This document shows, in pieces, positions 10,492-20,320 of a stretch of DNA of 64,000 bases (position 1 is the first letter of the stretch; every line of letters starts with the position of its first letter). The translations under genes were made by a program, and so were the position numbers. The notes beneath the pieces were generated by a model. That model had not been told where the DNA came from. It searched no databases and saw nothing but the letters and a program-made list of their open reading frames with translations. Location of the stretch: assembly GCA_016648135.1 (NCBI GenBank), contig JADDOH010000501.1:124001-188000 (forward strand). The letters are read 5' to 3'. The stretch is from Agrypnia vestita. Taxonomy: Eukaryota; Arthropoda; Insecta; Trichoptera; Phryganeidae.

Positions 10492-10855
10492 AGGTAACCC
10501 ATAAAAACCAAGTTTTTCCAATATTTTTGTTTTTTTTGTCTTTTTGGGTTTTTATATCTCATTTTTGGGTTTCGTGTATACCATATGCGTCGGAATCTCC
10601 ATACAACTTACTAAGTTGTATGAAAAAACCATTCGAAATTTGAAAAATCCAAAATAATATTATAATTATTATTTTTTGTAACGAAAATTTGATAGATCTT
10701 CTTGATCGTCGCCTCGAGTCTACTTGCAAAGTTTCAGCTCGATTGGATCACGGGAAAAGGGTTAAAAATCGATCTAAAGTTTTTTCGTCAGACAATCAGA
10801 CGCCACGGGTTAAAAGAAAAGAAGTAAAAAAGTAACTCATAAAAACCAAGTTTTT
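10492..10855 (+). repeat. Dispersed repeat family A, copy 1
   Basis: Starts and ends with direct copies of GTAACYCATAAAAACCAAG. The core includes AACGAAAATTTGATAGATCT, TTCTTGATCGTCGCC and 'CAGCTCGATTGGATCACGGG'. Copy 2 follows at 10946-11245 and an inverted copy lies at 18645-19170. No protein is recognised. Confidence 0.7.
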
Positions 10856-10945
10856 ATTATACACCCTTTCTCATTTACTAGTGGAAACTGGTTTGGCGCT
10901 CAACCTACGCATTGGGCTTCGGTCGGGCGACGCTACGAAAGGGAG

Positions 10946-11245
10946 TAATAAAAATTTTCCAAAAATCCTAAATTATACTATAATCAGGTTTCGCGTCTAC
11001 CAGACGCGTTGAAATATTTTCACACAACTTAATAATTTGTATGAAAAAACCATTCAAAATTTGAAAAATCCAAAAATTTATTATTTGTTTTAACGAAAAT
11101 TTGATAGATCTTCTTGATCGTCGCCACGAGTCTGCTTGCAAAGTTTCAGCTCGATTGGATCACGGGAAAAGGGTTAAAAATCGATCCAAAGTTTTTTCGA
11201 CGGCAAGCCGGCAAGCAAGCGTGCAGACGCCACGGGTTAATATAA
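10946..11245 (+). repeat. Dispersed repeat family A, copy 2
   Basis: Same core as copy 1, about 415 bp downstream (AACGAAAATTTGATAGATCT at ~11094). Ends after GCAGACGCCACGGGTTAATA. The 124-codon open frame starting at 11101 reads through this repeat and is not a credible gene. Confidence 0.7.
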
Positions 11246-11259
11246 AGGGAGTAAAAATA

Positions 11260-12580
11260 ACAAAATGCTTCCTGATATACATATTCACTTTTGATATAAA
11301 TAAGCTTGACGAGTTATTTTCGTTTATTTATCTACGGATAAACAAATTTCAAGTAAACGTCTCGATATTTATAATGTTTGACATTAGCATGGATGCCGCG
11401 CTCGGGCGTGTCGCTTCAATAACTCTCCCGTCCTACGCAGAGATCTGGGATACGTTTAGCACGGATTATCCGTGATAGAATTTGTGCAAGTTGCTTGTTG
11501 TGACATTTATCTATTGCTATTTATATTTACAGCTGATTTTCTATGAACGTGACCTATTTCGAGTGTCGTCAAGAATTAGACAAACATTCTTAAAAATTGT
11601 TGATTTTTTCTCCGGCGTACTTTTAAGTCATAAAATCGGCCATATATATTGGAATCTTAAGATTGCTATCCCAACACTTAATAGACGAAAATAAAATAAA
11701 AACGAGACGTGGGTATGCGTCGGTGTTCGGTGTTTGTCGTACTTAAATAAGGAGGGAATAATCCAAGAATATGGTCCCGTTGTTCATACAATGAAAATAA
11801 GTATTTCACTATATAATTTAATGTCCTGTTAATTTAATCTATCTAAAATAATCGTAATCTAAATTAAACAAACCAAACTTAATAACCTAACCTCATACAT
11901 TGCCTATGAAATGTCAAAATATGCAGTGCATTTTTCGAAACTTTAAAGTGTAATATCTTATTTAATACGTACTTTTTAAACGTAAATTATGTTTCATTTT
12001 GTTATTAGCACATTCAATAATATAGTGAAATAATCATTTTCGTTGCATATGCAATGGGACCATTATCTTGGATTTAGCTATAAGGAGATTCGAATATTTT
12101 CACATATCTATCTCAAAGTAAATACATTTACTTACGGTGTCCGATGTCTGCAATGCCTCTTTAGAAAAGGGATTGATCTCTCCGGTGCCTTTTTTTCCAG
12201 GCAGTCTGGTCTGACAGAGCTTCAAACAGATTGCCGAAGTACCTATCGCAAACTTAACCTCACAATTCTCATGTTTCGACTAAAATTATATGAAATAAGT
12301 ACTAATGCTATATTCAAAGCTTATAAAAAAGGTAATTTCATACGCACTTATTAATTTCGTCTCCTACAGCGTCCTGATGTAAAATTATGGCAAAATTGCA
12401 AAAACCGTAAAAACAAACACCGACGTATACCCACTATATATATTAACTGTCGGGATACCAATCTAATCCCAATTTTGCTATTTTCAGAATACGGCCGAAT
12501 ATTTTACAAAATCAGACCGCAAAATTCGAGTATTAGGTGTAAATTTGATATCGTCGAGGAATACCCAGTGTTAAAAATAT
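11260..12580. other. No gene recognised
   Basis: AT-rich. Short open frames at 11482-11694 and 12043-12354 lack recognisable domains, promoters or splice context. Confidence 0.4.
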
Positions 12581-12582
12581 GT

Positions 12583-12930
12583 AAACAATTTTTATTATTC
12601 AATTAGAAAAGACATATAGAAAAAATCAAATTCACGAAAAAATATTTTAAATGCCGCCGGGACTCGAACCACGGACCTCCAATTCTATCCGGGAAAGGCG
12701 CGTTATCCAATTTCGCCACGGCACTCTGGTAAGTTAACGAAAATTTTTCAACCTTATTGTAGTCTCTTTTTAATTGATTGACATTTTTATTCCGTGACGA
12801 AATTGGATAACGCGCCATTCCCGGATAGAATTGGAGGTCCGTGGTTCGAGTCCCGGCGGCATTTAAAATATTTTTTCGTTAATTTGATTTTTTCTGTATG
12901 TCTTTTGTAATTGATTAATAAAAATTGTTT
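12583..12930. repeat. Palindromic foldback with two head-to-head tRNA-like arms
   Basis: Two 139-bp arms (12583-12721 and 12792-12930) are reverse complements with about six mismatches, separated by 70 bp. Each arm contains a tRNA-like segment: TGGCGAAATTGGATAACGCG (A-box-like) and GGTTCGAGTCC (B box). The sequence recalls tRNA-Arg, but the acceptor stem pairs imperfectly, so neither arm is a convincing functional tRNA. The left-arm tRNA-like unit is on the minus strand, the right-arm unit on the plus strand. Transcription of both arms would form a ~139-bp duplex. Confidence 0.85.
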
Positions 12931-12993
12931 AATAATTCACAGAACTTTGTTCTGAAATTGCAACTTCACAATAAGAATGTGTTTCCTTTAATA

Positions 12994-14279
12994 TTAGGTC
13001 CTTACATATGAAATTGGCGTTTTGCCGTACTGGCAAATTTGATCTCAAATATCTTCTCTTTGGTTAGGAATTCCAAATCCAAATTTATACAGCTATTTAC
13101 TCATGTATTTATGTTTTGAAAATTATAATTCATTTGTTTTTTCCTCAATTGTTTTTTTCTTTGCGTCACTCAGTTTACAAAATGAAAAACTTGAAATATC
13201 GCGTTATTTACGAGTACGAGTTCCACCGTGGCACCAGTGCTGCAGAAACGGCTCGAAGGATTAATGATGTGTATGGCGACGGTGCCGCAAAAGAAAACAC
13301 AGTGCGTTTTTGGTTCCAACGTTTTCGTTCTGGAAATTTCGACCTGCAGAACAAGCCCCGTGGACGGCCGGAGACCAAAGTTGATAATGAAGAATTGAAG
13401 GCTATTGTGGAAGCGGATCCATCGCAAACCACATCCGAGTTAGCTGCAGGCTGCGGTGTTAGTGATAAAACTGTTTTAATCCACTTGAAGCAAATTGGTA
13501 AGGTGAAAAAGCTTGAGAGGTGGGTACCTCACGAATTGAGTGAAGCAAATCAACAAACGCGCGTTGACTGCTGCGTTGCATTACTCAACCGGCACAATAA
13601 TGAAGGGATTTTAAATCGAATCATTACCTGTGATGAAAAGTGGATCCTGTACGATAATCAGAAGCGCTCATCGCAATGGCTGAACCCTGCCGAACCAGCC
13701 AAACCATGCCCCAAGCGAAATTTGACTCCAAAAAAGTTACTTGTGAGCGTTTGGTGGACTAGTGCTGGTGTCGTTCACTACAGCTTTCTTAAATCTGGCC
13801 AGACGATTACGGCAGATGTCTATTGTCAGCAACTGCAAACCATGATGGAAAAGCTAGCTGCTAAACAACCGAGGCTGGTTAATCGCTCTAGGCCACTGCT
13901 GCTTCATGATAACGCTAGACCACACACTGCACAACAGACGGCTACCAAATTAGAGGAGCTTCAATTGGAATGTCTAAGACATCCACCGTACTCTCCGGAC
14001 CTTGCCCCAACAGATTACCATTTTTTTCGAAATTTGGATAACTTCTTGCAAAGGAAAAAATTCAACTCCGATGGGGCAGTCCAAACCGCCTTCAAAGATT
14101 TTATTGATTCCCGTCCGAATGTTTTTTTTAGTAAAGGGATCGATGAACTACCTATGAGATGGCAAAAGTGCATAGATAGCAATGGTACATACTTTGATTA
14201 AATAAATATATTATAATAAAAAAAAATCGGCTTTATGTTCCTCCCATACTAAACGCCAATTTCATATGTAAGGACCTAA
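12994..14279 (+). mobile_element. Full-length mariner element (cecropia-like), apparently intact
   Basis: 1286 bp with perfect 29-bp terminal inverted repeats (12994-13022 and 14251-14279, starting TTAGGTCCTTACATATGAAA), flanked by the TA dinucleotides at 12992-12993 and 14280-14281 expected for mariner. It carries one uninterrupted transposase gene. A near-identical internally deleted copy lies at 47139-48252. Length, TA target and transposase type all fit the mariner family. Confidence 0.95.
13182..14201 (+). CDS. Mariner transposase, DD34D, intact
   Basis: 339 residues from the Met beginning MKNLKYRVIYEYEF. An in-frame ATG 66 bases upstream would add 22 hydrophobic residues not found in mariner proteins, so I chose the later start. 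The N-terminal half is the paired helix-turn-helix DNA-binding region, followed by the linker WVPHEL (residues 114-119). The catalytic DDE/D domain has TCDEKW (D151), HDNARPHTA (D243) and YSPDLAPTDYHFF (D278), with 34 residues between the last two aspartates, the mariner DD34D signature. It closely resembles the transposase part of human SETMAR, pointing to the cecropia subfamily. Normal length and no stop or missing catalytic residue: it could be active. It acts in the nucleus, cutting and pasting elements with matching ends at TA sites. Confidence 0.95.
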   Translation: MKNLKYRVIYEYEFHRGTSAAETARRINDVYGDGAAKENTVRFWFQRFRSGNFDLQNKPRGRPETKVDNEELKAIVEADPSQTTSELAAGCGVSDKTVLIHLKQIGKVKKLERWVPHELSEANQQTRVDCCVALLNRHNNEGILNRIITCDEKWILYDNQKRSSQWLNPAEPAKPCPKRNLTPKKLLVSVWWTSAGVVHYSFLKSGQTITADVYCQQLQTMMEKLAAKQPRLVNRSRPLLLHDNARPHTAQQTATKLEELQLECLRHPPYSPDLAPTDYHFFRNLDNFLQRKKFNSDGAVQTAFKDFIDSRPNVFFSKGIDELPMRWQKCIDSNGTYFD

Positions 14280-14314
14280 TATATTAAAAATATGTCTTTG
14301 TTCCGTTTTTTTAT

Positions 14315-14760
14315 TAGCATCATCAACTATTCCATTTCGAATTCCGTCTGTCTGTCCGTAACTCGCTGGAATTACAATAACAACACTGATGGTAACTGGC
14401 CGCTAGTGAGGCCCGAGTGTGACACGTCAATCAGCGCGCGGCCCAGGTTACACACAAGGGTCTTTATTAGTTGCTAGCAGTAAACCTGTGAAAAATCAAA
14501 CATATATTCGAAATTAGGCATCAACTATCCTAATTTCGAATATATGTCTGTCCGTAACTCGCTGGAAATAGACTTGAATTACAACAACAACACTCATGAT
14601 GTCTAGCCGCTAATGACACGTCAATCGACCCCGGGCGCCATCGTCAGTGTTGTTGTAATTACAGCGAGTTACGGACGACAGACATTCGAAATTTAGATAG
14701 TTGATTATTATGTCCCGCGATTTTTCACATGTTTACGGCTAGTTATTATTATTCTGAACA
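14315..14760 (+). repeat. Dispersed repeat family B, two adjacent copies
   Basis: Two overlapping units, the first near 14315-14510, the second near 14517-14760 and rearranged. They share TGTCTGTCCGTAACTCGCTG, GAGTGTGACACGTCAATCAG and GTGAAAAATC. Family B also occurs at 16905-17060 (minus), 35940-36130 and 48308-48495. No coding potential. Confidence 0.65.
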
Positions 14761-16452
14761 TAAGGTTAACCACAGGTTAACAATGCTTTTATTTTTCCTG
14801 TAAAAAGTTGGCGTAACGTAATGTTCGTACTTAAAAGTAACGTAATGTTCGACCAACCCCGGTCTATTGTGTATATAATTTCTTATTACTATGATTTCCT
14901 ACCTTTGATTATTTATTAGCCTTTTCTTTCATTATTAAATTCCCTGATGTAATATATAATTGACGTATGAATAGTTATTTCAAAAGCTGTGTGCCTACAT
15001 ACTTGTGTGTTGTACACGGCTTTATAAAATAACTTAATTGTAATATTATTCAACGTCAAACCCATGAAAGAACGAATAGAAAAGGTCACCCATATGGAAA
15101 ATTCCAAGAAGCTTACGCGTTCAAATATTCAAATGTAGAATGGCGTGGTTGAGATATTTTTGGACGTACGTAGGTACATATGTAAATGGAGACCAATTAC
15201 TTTTTTTAATTTTTGTATTATTATGTCAATAACTAGTCTTAAAAGCCTCAGCATATTTTTGAAGACTTGGTAAAATAAAATGCCACAAGTAACCTATATA
15301 ATCAATTTAATTTTTGGTAATTGATTTATTGTCGTGCAGTCGCCAAATTTGAGAGGATGATGAAGAACCAAGATATTCTTCCTGTTTTGTATGAATCATG
15401 TCGCGATGTGTGTTATGTAATGTGTGAATGGCAAGTAAATAAATAAGAATATATACTCACGGGTATATTCACTGGGTTTATTAAAGTGAGTTTACAAAGT
15501 TTGGTTACTTAGCTACGGTACCGTGGTCGAGGAGCGCTATCCGTACCGTGGTCGAGGAAAGAATGGCAGAGTGAGAATACGGATTGAGCGCCGAACCCAC
15601 TCGCGCTCCTGACGGGTTCGTCCACAAGACCTCCGATTGATCGATCGACGGGATCACCGTAAATTCTTGATACTTCGATTAAAATTCCTTTCGAATTTCT
15701 CTCACACACAAAAAGGCATTTCCTGGGAGATATTTCTATTGTTTTAAACTTTCAGCTACATTTTTCAAACGTTGAGAAAAATAGTTTAACATTTTAACTT
15801 GGAAAAGAATTTTAAAATTGTATAATTTTCATCAAAAAACATACTTACAAAAATTCGTATCAGAAATATGACTGTTTTCCAATTTCAATTTTCAAATTCG
15901 AATTTATTCTGACTGAGATCTTTTAAAATGTTCCTACTATTAGATCAAAGGACACATAATTTGTTTATTTCAAAGATGGCACTTCACTTTAATGTAACGA
16001 ATGTATCAGTTTACTGAACTACATTGAGATTTTGTAAATAATATTATTAGAATTATTTTGTATTCCTGCTATATTCTACTTTTTTTTAAATTGAATTTTC
16101 GTTTGTCCTAGTACAGTCTCATTCAGATTATTGTTGTCACTCATTCCAATGTCATATTTGTTTTGCGTTATTTTTTCATATCTTTCCATTCCAATATTTC
16201 TATTTATGTAGGTAATAATATTTATCCATTGCCCCATTTTTCGTGAACATATTTAAAAATAACACACCCGAGCCGTAAAACCGGAAACGTCAACATATTT
16301 CAAAAATTGAACATAATGTATTTTTAGATACACACACAAGGCAGTGAAATATAAACTGTGTATAATGTAATAAAGAAGCGAATGCTTTACCGTTATGCTG
16401 TCAGAGTTGTAAAATATGAGTACTTACTGTATTGAACTAGTTATTAATAAAT
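14760..16452. other. No gene; possible decayed LTR-like patch at 15470-15720
   Basis: 15470-15720 is less AT-rich, contains the direct repeat TACCGTGGTCGAGGA twice and, on the minus strand, an AATAAA followed by a stretch reminiscent of an LTR end. No matching partner LTR was found. The rest is featureless. Confidence 0.35.
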
Positions 16453-16590
16453 GCTTGAAATTTTTCGGCGTAGTGGGGGGAAGTTTGCGCGTGTACCTTT
16501 CCACCGACGAGACTCAAAATTTGTCTTCTGCGCATTCCCCCACTGCGCCAAAAAATTTCAAGAAGTTTGCCGGCAACTGTACAAAGTATG
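16453..16590. mobile_element. MITE (family M1), left-truncated copy
   Basis: Palindromic: CTTGAAATTTTTCGGCGTAG at the left pairs with CTGCGCCAAAAAATTTCAAG at the right, and the interior has GGGGGGAAGTTTGCGCGTGT and TTCTGCGCATTCCCCCAC. It matches the complete copy at 44290-44432 but lacks the outermost left bases. Confidence 0.75.
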
Positions 16591-16904
16591 AATATTTAAA
16601 AAAAAATTCAATATGATATAATTACACAATACACTTTTTATGATAAATTAATAAAGAATAATGGCGGAATGATAAAATAATTTGTAAATAATAAACGGAT
16701 AATATTATCATGATCAGTCTGTCCCAAAACCATGTGTAGAAATTTTTTTCAATAATCCGGCTATGGAACATCGGTTAATGACATAAGTAATTCGTAAAAT
16801 GGATATATTAAACCTTGTAGTCTTCATATTACTTAAGTAGAAGAAATCATTTATAACCAGATACATATTAAGCATCACGGTGTGATGTGTCGTATAATAA
16901 AATT

Positions 16905-17060
16905 TAATAACGACCTGTGTAACCTGAGCCGCGCACTGATTAACGTGTCACGCTCGGGCTTTATTAGCGGTTAGTCATCATTATTGTTTTCGTTGTAATA
17001 CCAGTCTAATTCCAGCAAATTACCGACAGACAAATGGACATTCGAAATTAGGATAGTTGT
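16905..17060 (-). repeat. Dispersed repeat family B, inverted copy
   Basis: Reverse complement of the family-B words: TGATTAACGTGTCACGCTCG and GACATTCGAAATTAGGATAG. Confidence 0.6.
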
Positions 17061-17064
17061 TGAT

Positions 17065-17215
17065 ACTTCATCTTCTACTTCGTACTTCTAAAACGCCGCT
17101 GCTACGCGATGAATGCTTAGGCGATATGTGGGGTATAAAAGCAAAGGCAGCAGTATCCGAAAAATTAAAAAATATTTTAATGCAGTCACCGAGGTTTACT
17201 AATTTAAAATGTACT
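17065..17215 (-). repeat. Repeat family C, inverted partial copy
   Basis: GTGGGGTATAAAAGCAAAGG and TTAAAAAATATTTTAATGCA are the inverse of the copy at 17985-18110. Confidence 0.5.
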
Positions 17216-17275
17216 GAATTCTAGATCATATGTATCTATATATTTAATGTACTGGACGTTAGACAGCTGTTCGTT

Positions 17276-17569
17276 AAGTCTACCCTCATCTTCTACATCA
17301 AAAACACAAACCACCTAACAGCAACCAGTAACTCGCATTCACATAATACTAGACAAGCATTACGAAACCTTGACGAAATACCAAAAACTAAGACAACACA
17401 CGGACAGAAAAATTACTCATACATAGGGCCTAAAATATTTAACATATTTAAAACAGACTTCCCGGAAATCAGAATATACTCAATTAATAAAATAAAAGCT
17501 TTAGCAAACAACTGGCTTACCTCCAAAGGTAGAAGAGCAACTGAAAATTTACTTACTGTAATTGTATAA
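17276..17569 (+). pseudogene. C-terminal end of a LINE reverse-transcriptase polyprotein (family LC)
   Basis: About 97 codons are open to a TAA at 17567. The readable peptide has HSHNTRQALRN, then YSYIGPKIFNIFK and a short helix-rich tail ending ENLLTVIV. The HNTRQ motif followed by 'GPK-W/F-N' is typical of the last ~100 residues of insect non-LTR polyproteins, after the reverse transcriptase. No upstream reverse-transcriptase domain is present, so this is a 5'-truncated remnant. Its 3' UTR probably runs to ~17990 and includes the hairpin at 17822-17856. Confidence 0.75.
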
Positions 17570-17821
17570 TAATGTCTTCAAATAAAAATATATACCTATA
17601 TAAATAAATAAATTAATTAAGGAAAATAAAAAATAATCTTAAACAAAACTTTAACCCTTTTTACATTAAACAATTATTCTACACATATTTACACTTGGAC
17701 TTATGACTAACTCAACTTTCACTAACATTCCACTTGATACTCTGTAGATACATAATAACTACCTTATGAAAATAAATACTACTGACGAACTCGAAAAAAT
17801 ATTATAATTGTGTTCTATAAC

Positions 17822-17856
17822 GCCACTCTGGGACAGGCGTAGCCTAGTAGAGTGGC
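17822..17856 (+). other. Stem-loop in the 3' region of LINE LC
   Basis: GCCACTCT pairs perfectly with AGAGTGGC, and an inner AGGC/GCCT stem encloses GTA. Stem-loops near the 3' end of non-LTR elements can serve as recognition signals for their own reverse transcriptase; that role here is inference. Confidence 0.6.
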
Positions 17857-17984
17857 ATAATCCACAAATTAAACAAAACAAAAAAAATGTGTAATTTATC
17901 TTATGTTTTATTGTTAAATTAGTATTAAGTATCTTTATTTGTAAACAAGGATTTTTTTAAATAAATAAATAAAAATAAAAAAAA

Positions 17985-18110
17985 TAAAAATCTATTCCTG
18001 TAAAATCTCGAATTCCTACGTGAAAATAAATTAATAATCCTCGATGACTGCATTTTTGCATTTTTTTTAATATTGCTGCCTTTGCCTTTATACCCCACAT
18101 GTAATGACTA
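17985..18110 (+). repeat. Repeat family C
   Basis: Carries TGTAAAATCTCGAATTCCTA, CGATGACTGCATTTTTGCAT and TTGCTGCCTTTGCCTTTATA. Related copies are at 17065-17215 (inverted) and 54450-54580, immediately upstream of the tubulin exon. Confidence 0.55.
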
Positions 18111-18644
18111 ATCTGTGTTTTTACGCCCACGATTATGTTGATAACCACAGAAACACACTGTCGATTATACTTCATGATCACACTATTGTACTGGTACCTA
18201 AGGTAACCTGCTCCCCTGGTAGAAGGCTGGATGTTTTCCGTGGATCGTTTTCTCATTCCATCTTCTCTTTTCCAAGTTTGACAATTTTTCTCGCCACTCT
18301 TTGTTTTTTCACTCTCAAAACTCACAGTTTTGTTTTTACATTTTATTATATTTATTTTTTTCTTTGTTTCTTGTCGAAGTATTTAGTCTAATGAATGCTG
18401 CGCTTGCTCTGTACGACATTTTCCCCGTTTCAACTTTGGCCGTAAATTTTCAGATATTTATTCTGCAATCATTTCGTTATCTTTACCAAATTACCGTGTT
18501 TATTCACGGGCGTACGGCTAGTTTTATTTACAAACATCGCGATTAAAAATCTCCGCAAACTCGTCCGCTTCGCCCAGAGATACATTGCTAATAAATAATA
18601 TTCGTTTGTAGATTTCTTTTTACTTCCTTTCTTTTAACTCGTGG

Positions 18645-19170
18645 CGTCTGCTTGCTCGCCGGCTTGCCGGGTGAAAAAACTTTGGATCAATTTTTAACCC
18701 TTTTCCCGTGATCCAATCGAGTTGAAACTTGGCAAGTAGACTCGTGGCGACGATCAAGAAGATCTATCAAATTTTCGTTAAAAAAATAATTATAGTATAA
18801 TTTCGGATTTTTAGAAATTTTATTGTTTTTTTTCAAATTGGAATCATTAGAAAAGTTTCATTACTAGATTAACGGTGGCCCGATAACGTCGCGGAATATT
18901 TTCTAAATTTGAATTACTCCGTCGGTATACATAATAGGTACTTCACTACGAATGTCGAAAATCTAAATTGACTGACAAATGTTTTTAGAATTTAATCTTC
19001 AAAGCATGAAGTGTCTTATCAAAGCTCAAAACATCGGACATTTTAGAAATATATGAAATTACTGTAAGTTTAGTGTTATGTTGTACGTTTTAATTCGTCT
19101 TTAATTTTTGTTATATTTTACAAAGAAAGGGAGTATAATAAAAACTTGGTTTTTATGGGTTACTTTTTTT
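18645..19170 (-). repeat. Dispersed repeat family A, inverted copy
   Basis: 18645-18830 is the reverse complement of the family-A core (CCCGTGATCCAATCGAGTTG, GACGATCAAGAAGATCTATC). 19120-19170 is the inverted end motif CTTGGTTTTTATGGGTTAC. About 290 bp between them is not shared. Confidence 0.65.
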
Positions 19171-19580
19171 TTACATTACAATAATGATTTGTAATTGTAC
19201 TCTATACGTTATGTTTCAAATGTATAGGAAAAAAAGTAATCTTCTCTCTTCTCTGTTTTTATTGCCATTATTTCTAGAACGCTTTGGGAGTAATGTATTT
19301 ATAGTATGTTTACAAAATAGCTAAGCGGGTTATTAATATTATTTTGCGTACGCGCGGACGGCTTGAGATTCTAGTAACTACGAATGACTCACCTGAAATA
19401 ATTTTATTAAGGTATTACGCTAATATTGATTTATAATCTCGCCGATTTCTCGGCACAGAGGAAACACAAAAACTTTTATATATTCTTTCGATTATTTTTT
19501 ATCTGTTTATTATACCTTGAAAAATTCTGGGATAACGTGCTATTATTATTTTTTAAAAAGATCTCAATTCTAGATACGCA

Positions 19581-20266
19581 TACAGGGTGTACAAGAGCTA
19601 CCAGCAAAAACTTGGCCGGTAGATTCCTGCCTATGTTATGAGTCTAAAATGTTCAAGCAATCATGACCTAATATCAATGGTTATGGTGATATGCAATATC
19701 AAAGTTTGCGTTTTTTTTTTCAATATTTTTGAATTGTTTTTTTCAAAAAGTAGAACTATAATTACAGTAACCTATATTGATTATGAAAAATTCATTCACT
19801 TCAATACAACTCAAATAAAATGATAAAGACCTTGAAAAAAAATTATATTTAAAATTTTTGCTAGGTTTTAATATTTTATTCGACTGTATTAAGATGAATG
19901 AATTTTTCATAATCAATATAAGTTACTGTAATGATAATGATAGTTCAACTCTCTGCAAAAAATTCATTTGATTTAATACAAGTCAAATAAAATGATCAAA
20001 ACCTTGCAAAAGTTGAAAAAAAAAAGTTTTTTTTACATGGTTTTTATCATTTTATTTAAGTTGTATTGAAGCAAATGAATTTTTCATAATCGATATACGT
20101 TACTGTAATGACACTTATACAAATATTTTTTAAAAATGCAAACTTTGATATTACATATCTTCATAACTATTGATATTAGGTCATGGTTGCTTGAACATTT
20201 TAGACTCATAACATAGGCAGGAATCTACCGGCCAAGTTTCTGCTGCTAGCTCTGGTACATCCTGTA
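19581..20266. repeat. Foldback element (family FB1), well-preserved copy
   Basis: The two ends are long inverted repeats: CAGGGTGTACAAGAGCTA at the left matches the inverse of TAGCTCTGGTACATCCTG at the right, and the pairing continues inward through GGCCGGTAGATTCCTGCCTA and GTCTAAAATGTTCAAGCAA for at least 150 bp. TA lies outside each CAGGGTGT-type end. No transposase. The right end is only 54 bp upstream of the first recognised NT5C2 exon. Confidence 0.85.
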
Positions 20267-20320
20267 CATATATCGCATTTGTGACTACATAATATTAATT
20301 GCGTGTTTTTTTCTTTGCAG

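Noticed and set aside
11101..11475. 124-codon ORF
   Set aside because: The first third is translated repeat family A; the rest has no recognisable domain.
12651..12863. Two divergent tRNA-Arg genes
   Set aside because: The D and T arms look right, but the acceptor stem pairs imperfectly and the surrounding 139-bp arms are shared, pointing to a repeat.
1..20320. N-terminal coding exon of the NT5C2 gene
   Set aside because: I looked for an exon encoding the conserved block before RIFVNRSL with a compatible donor phase and found none I could support.
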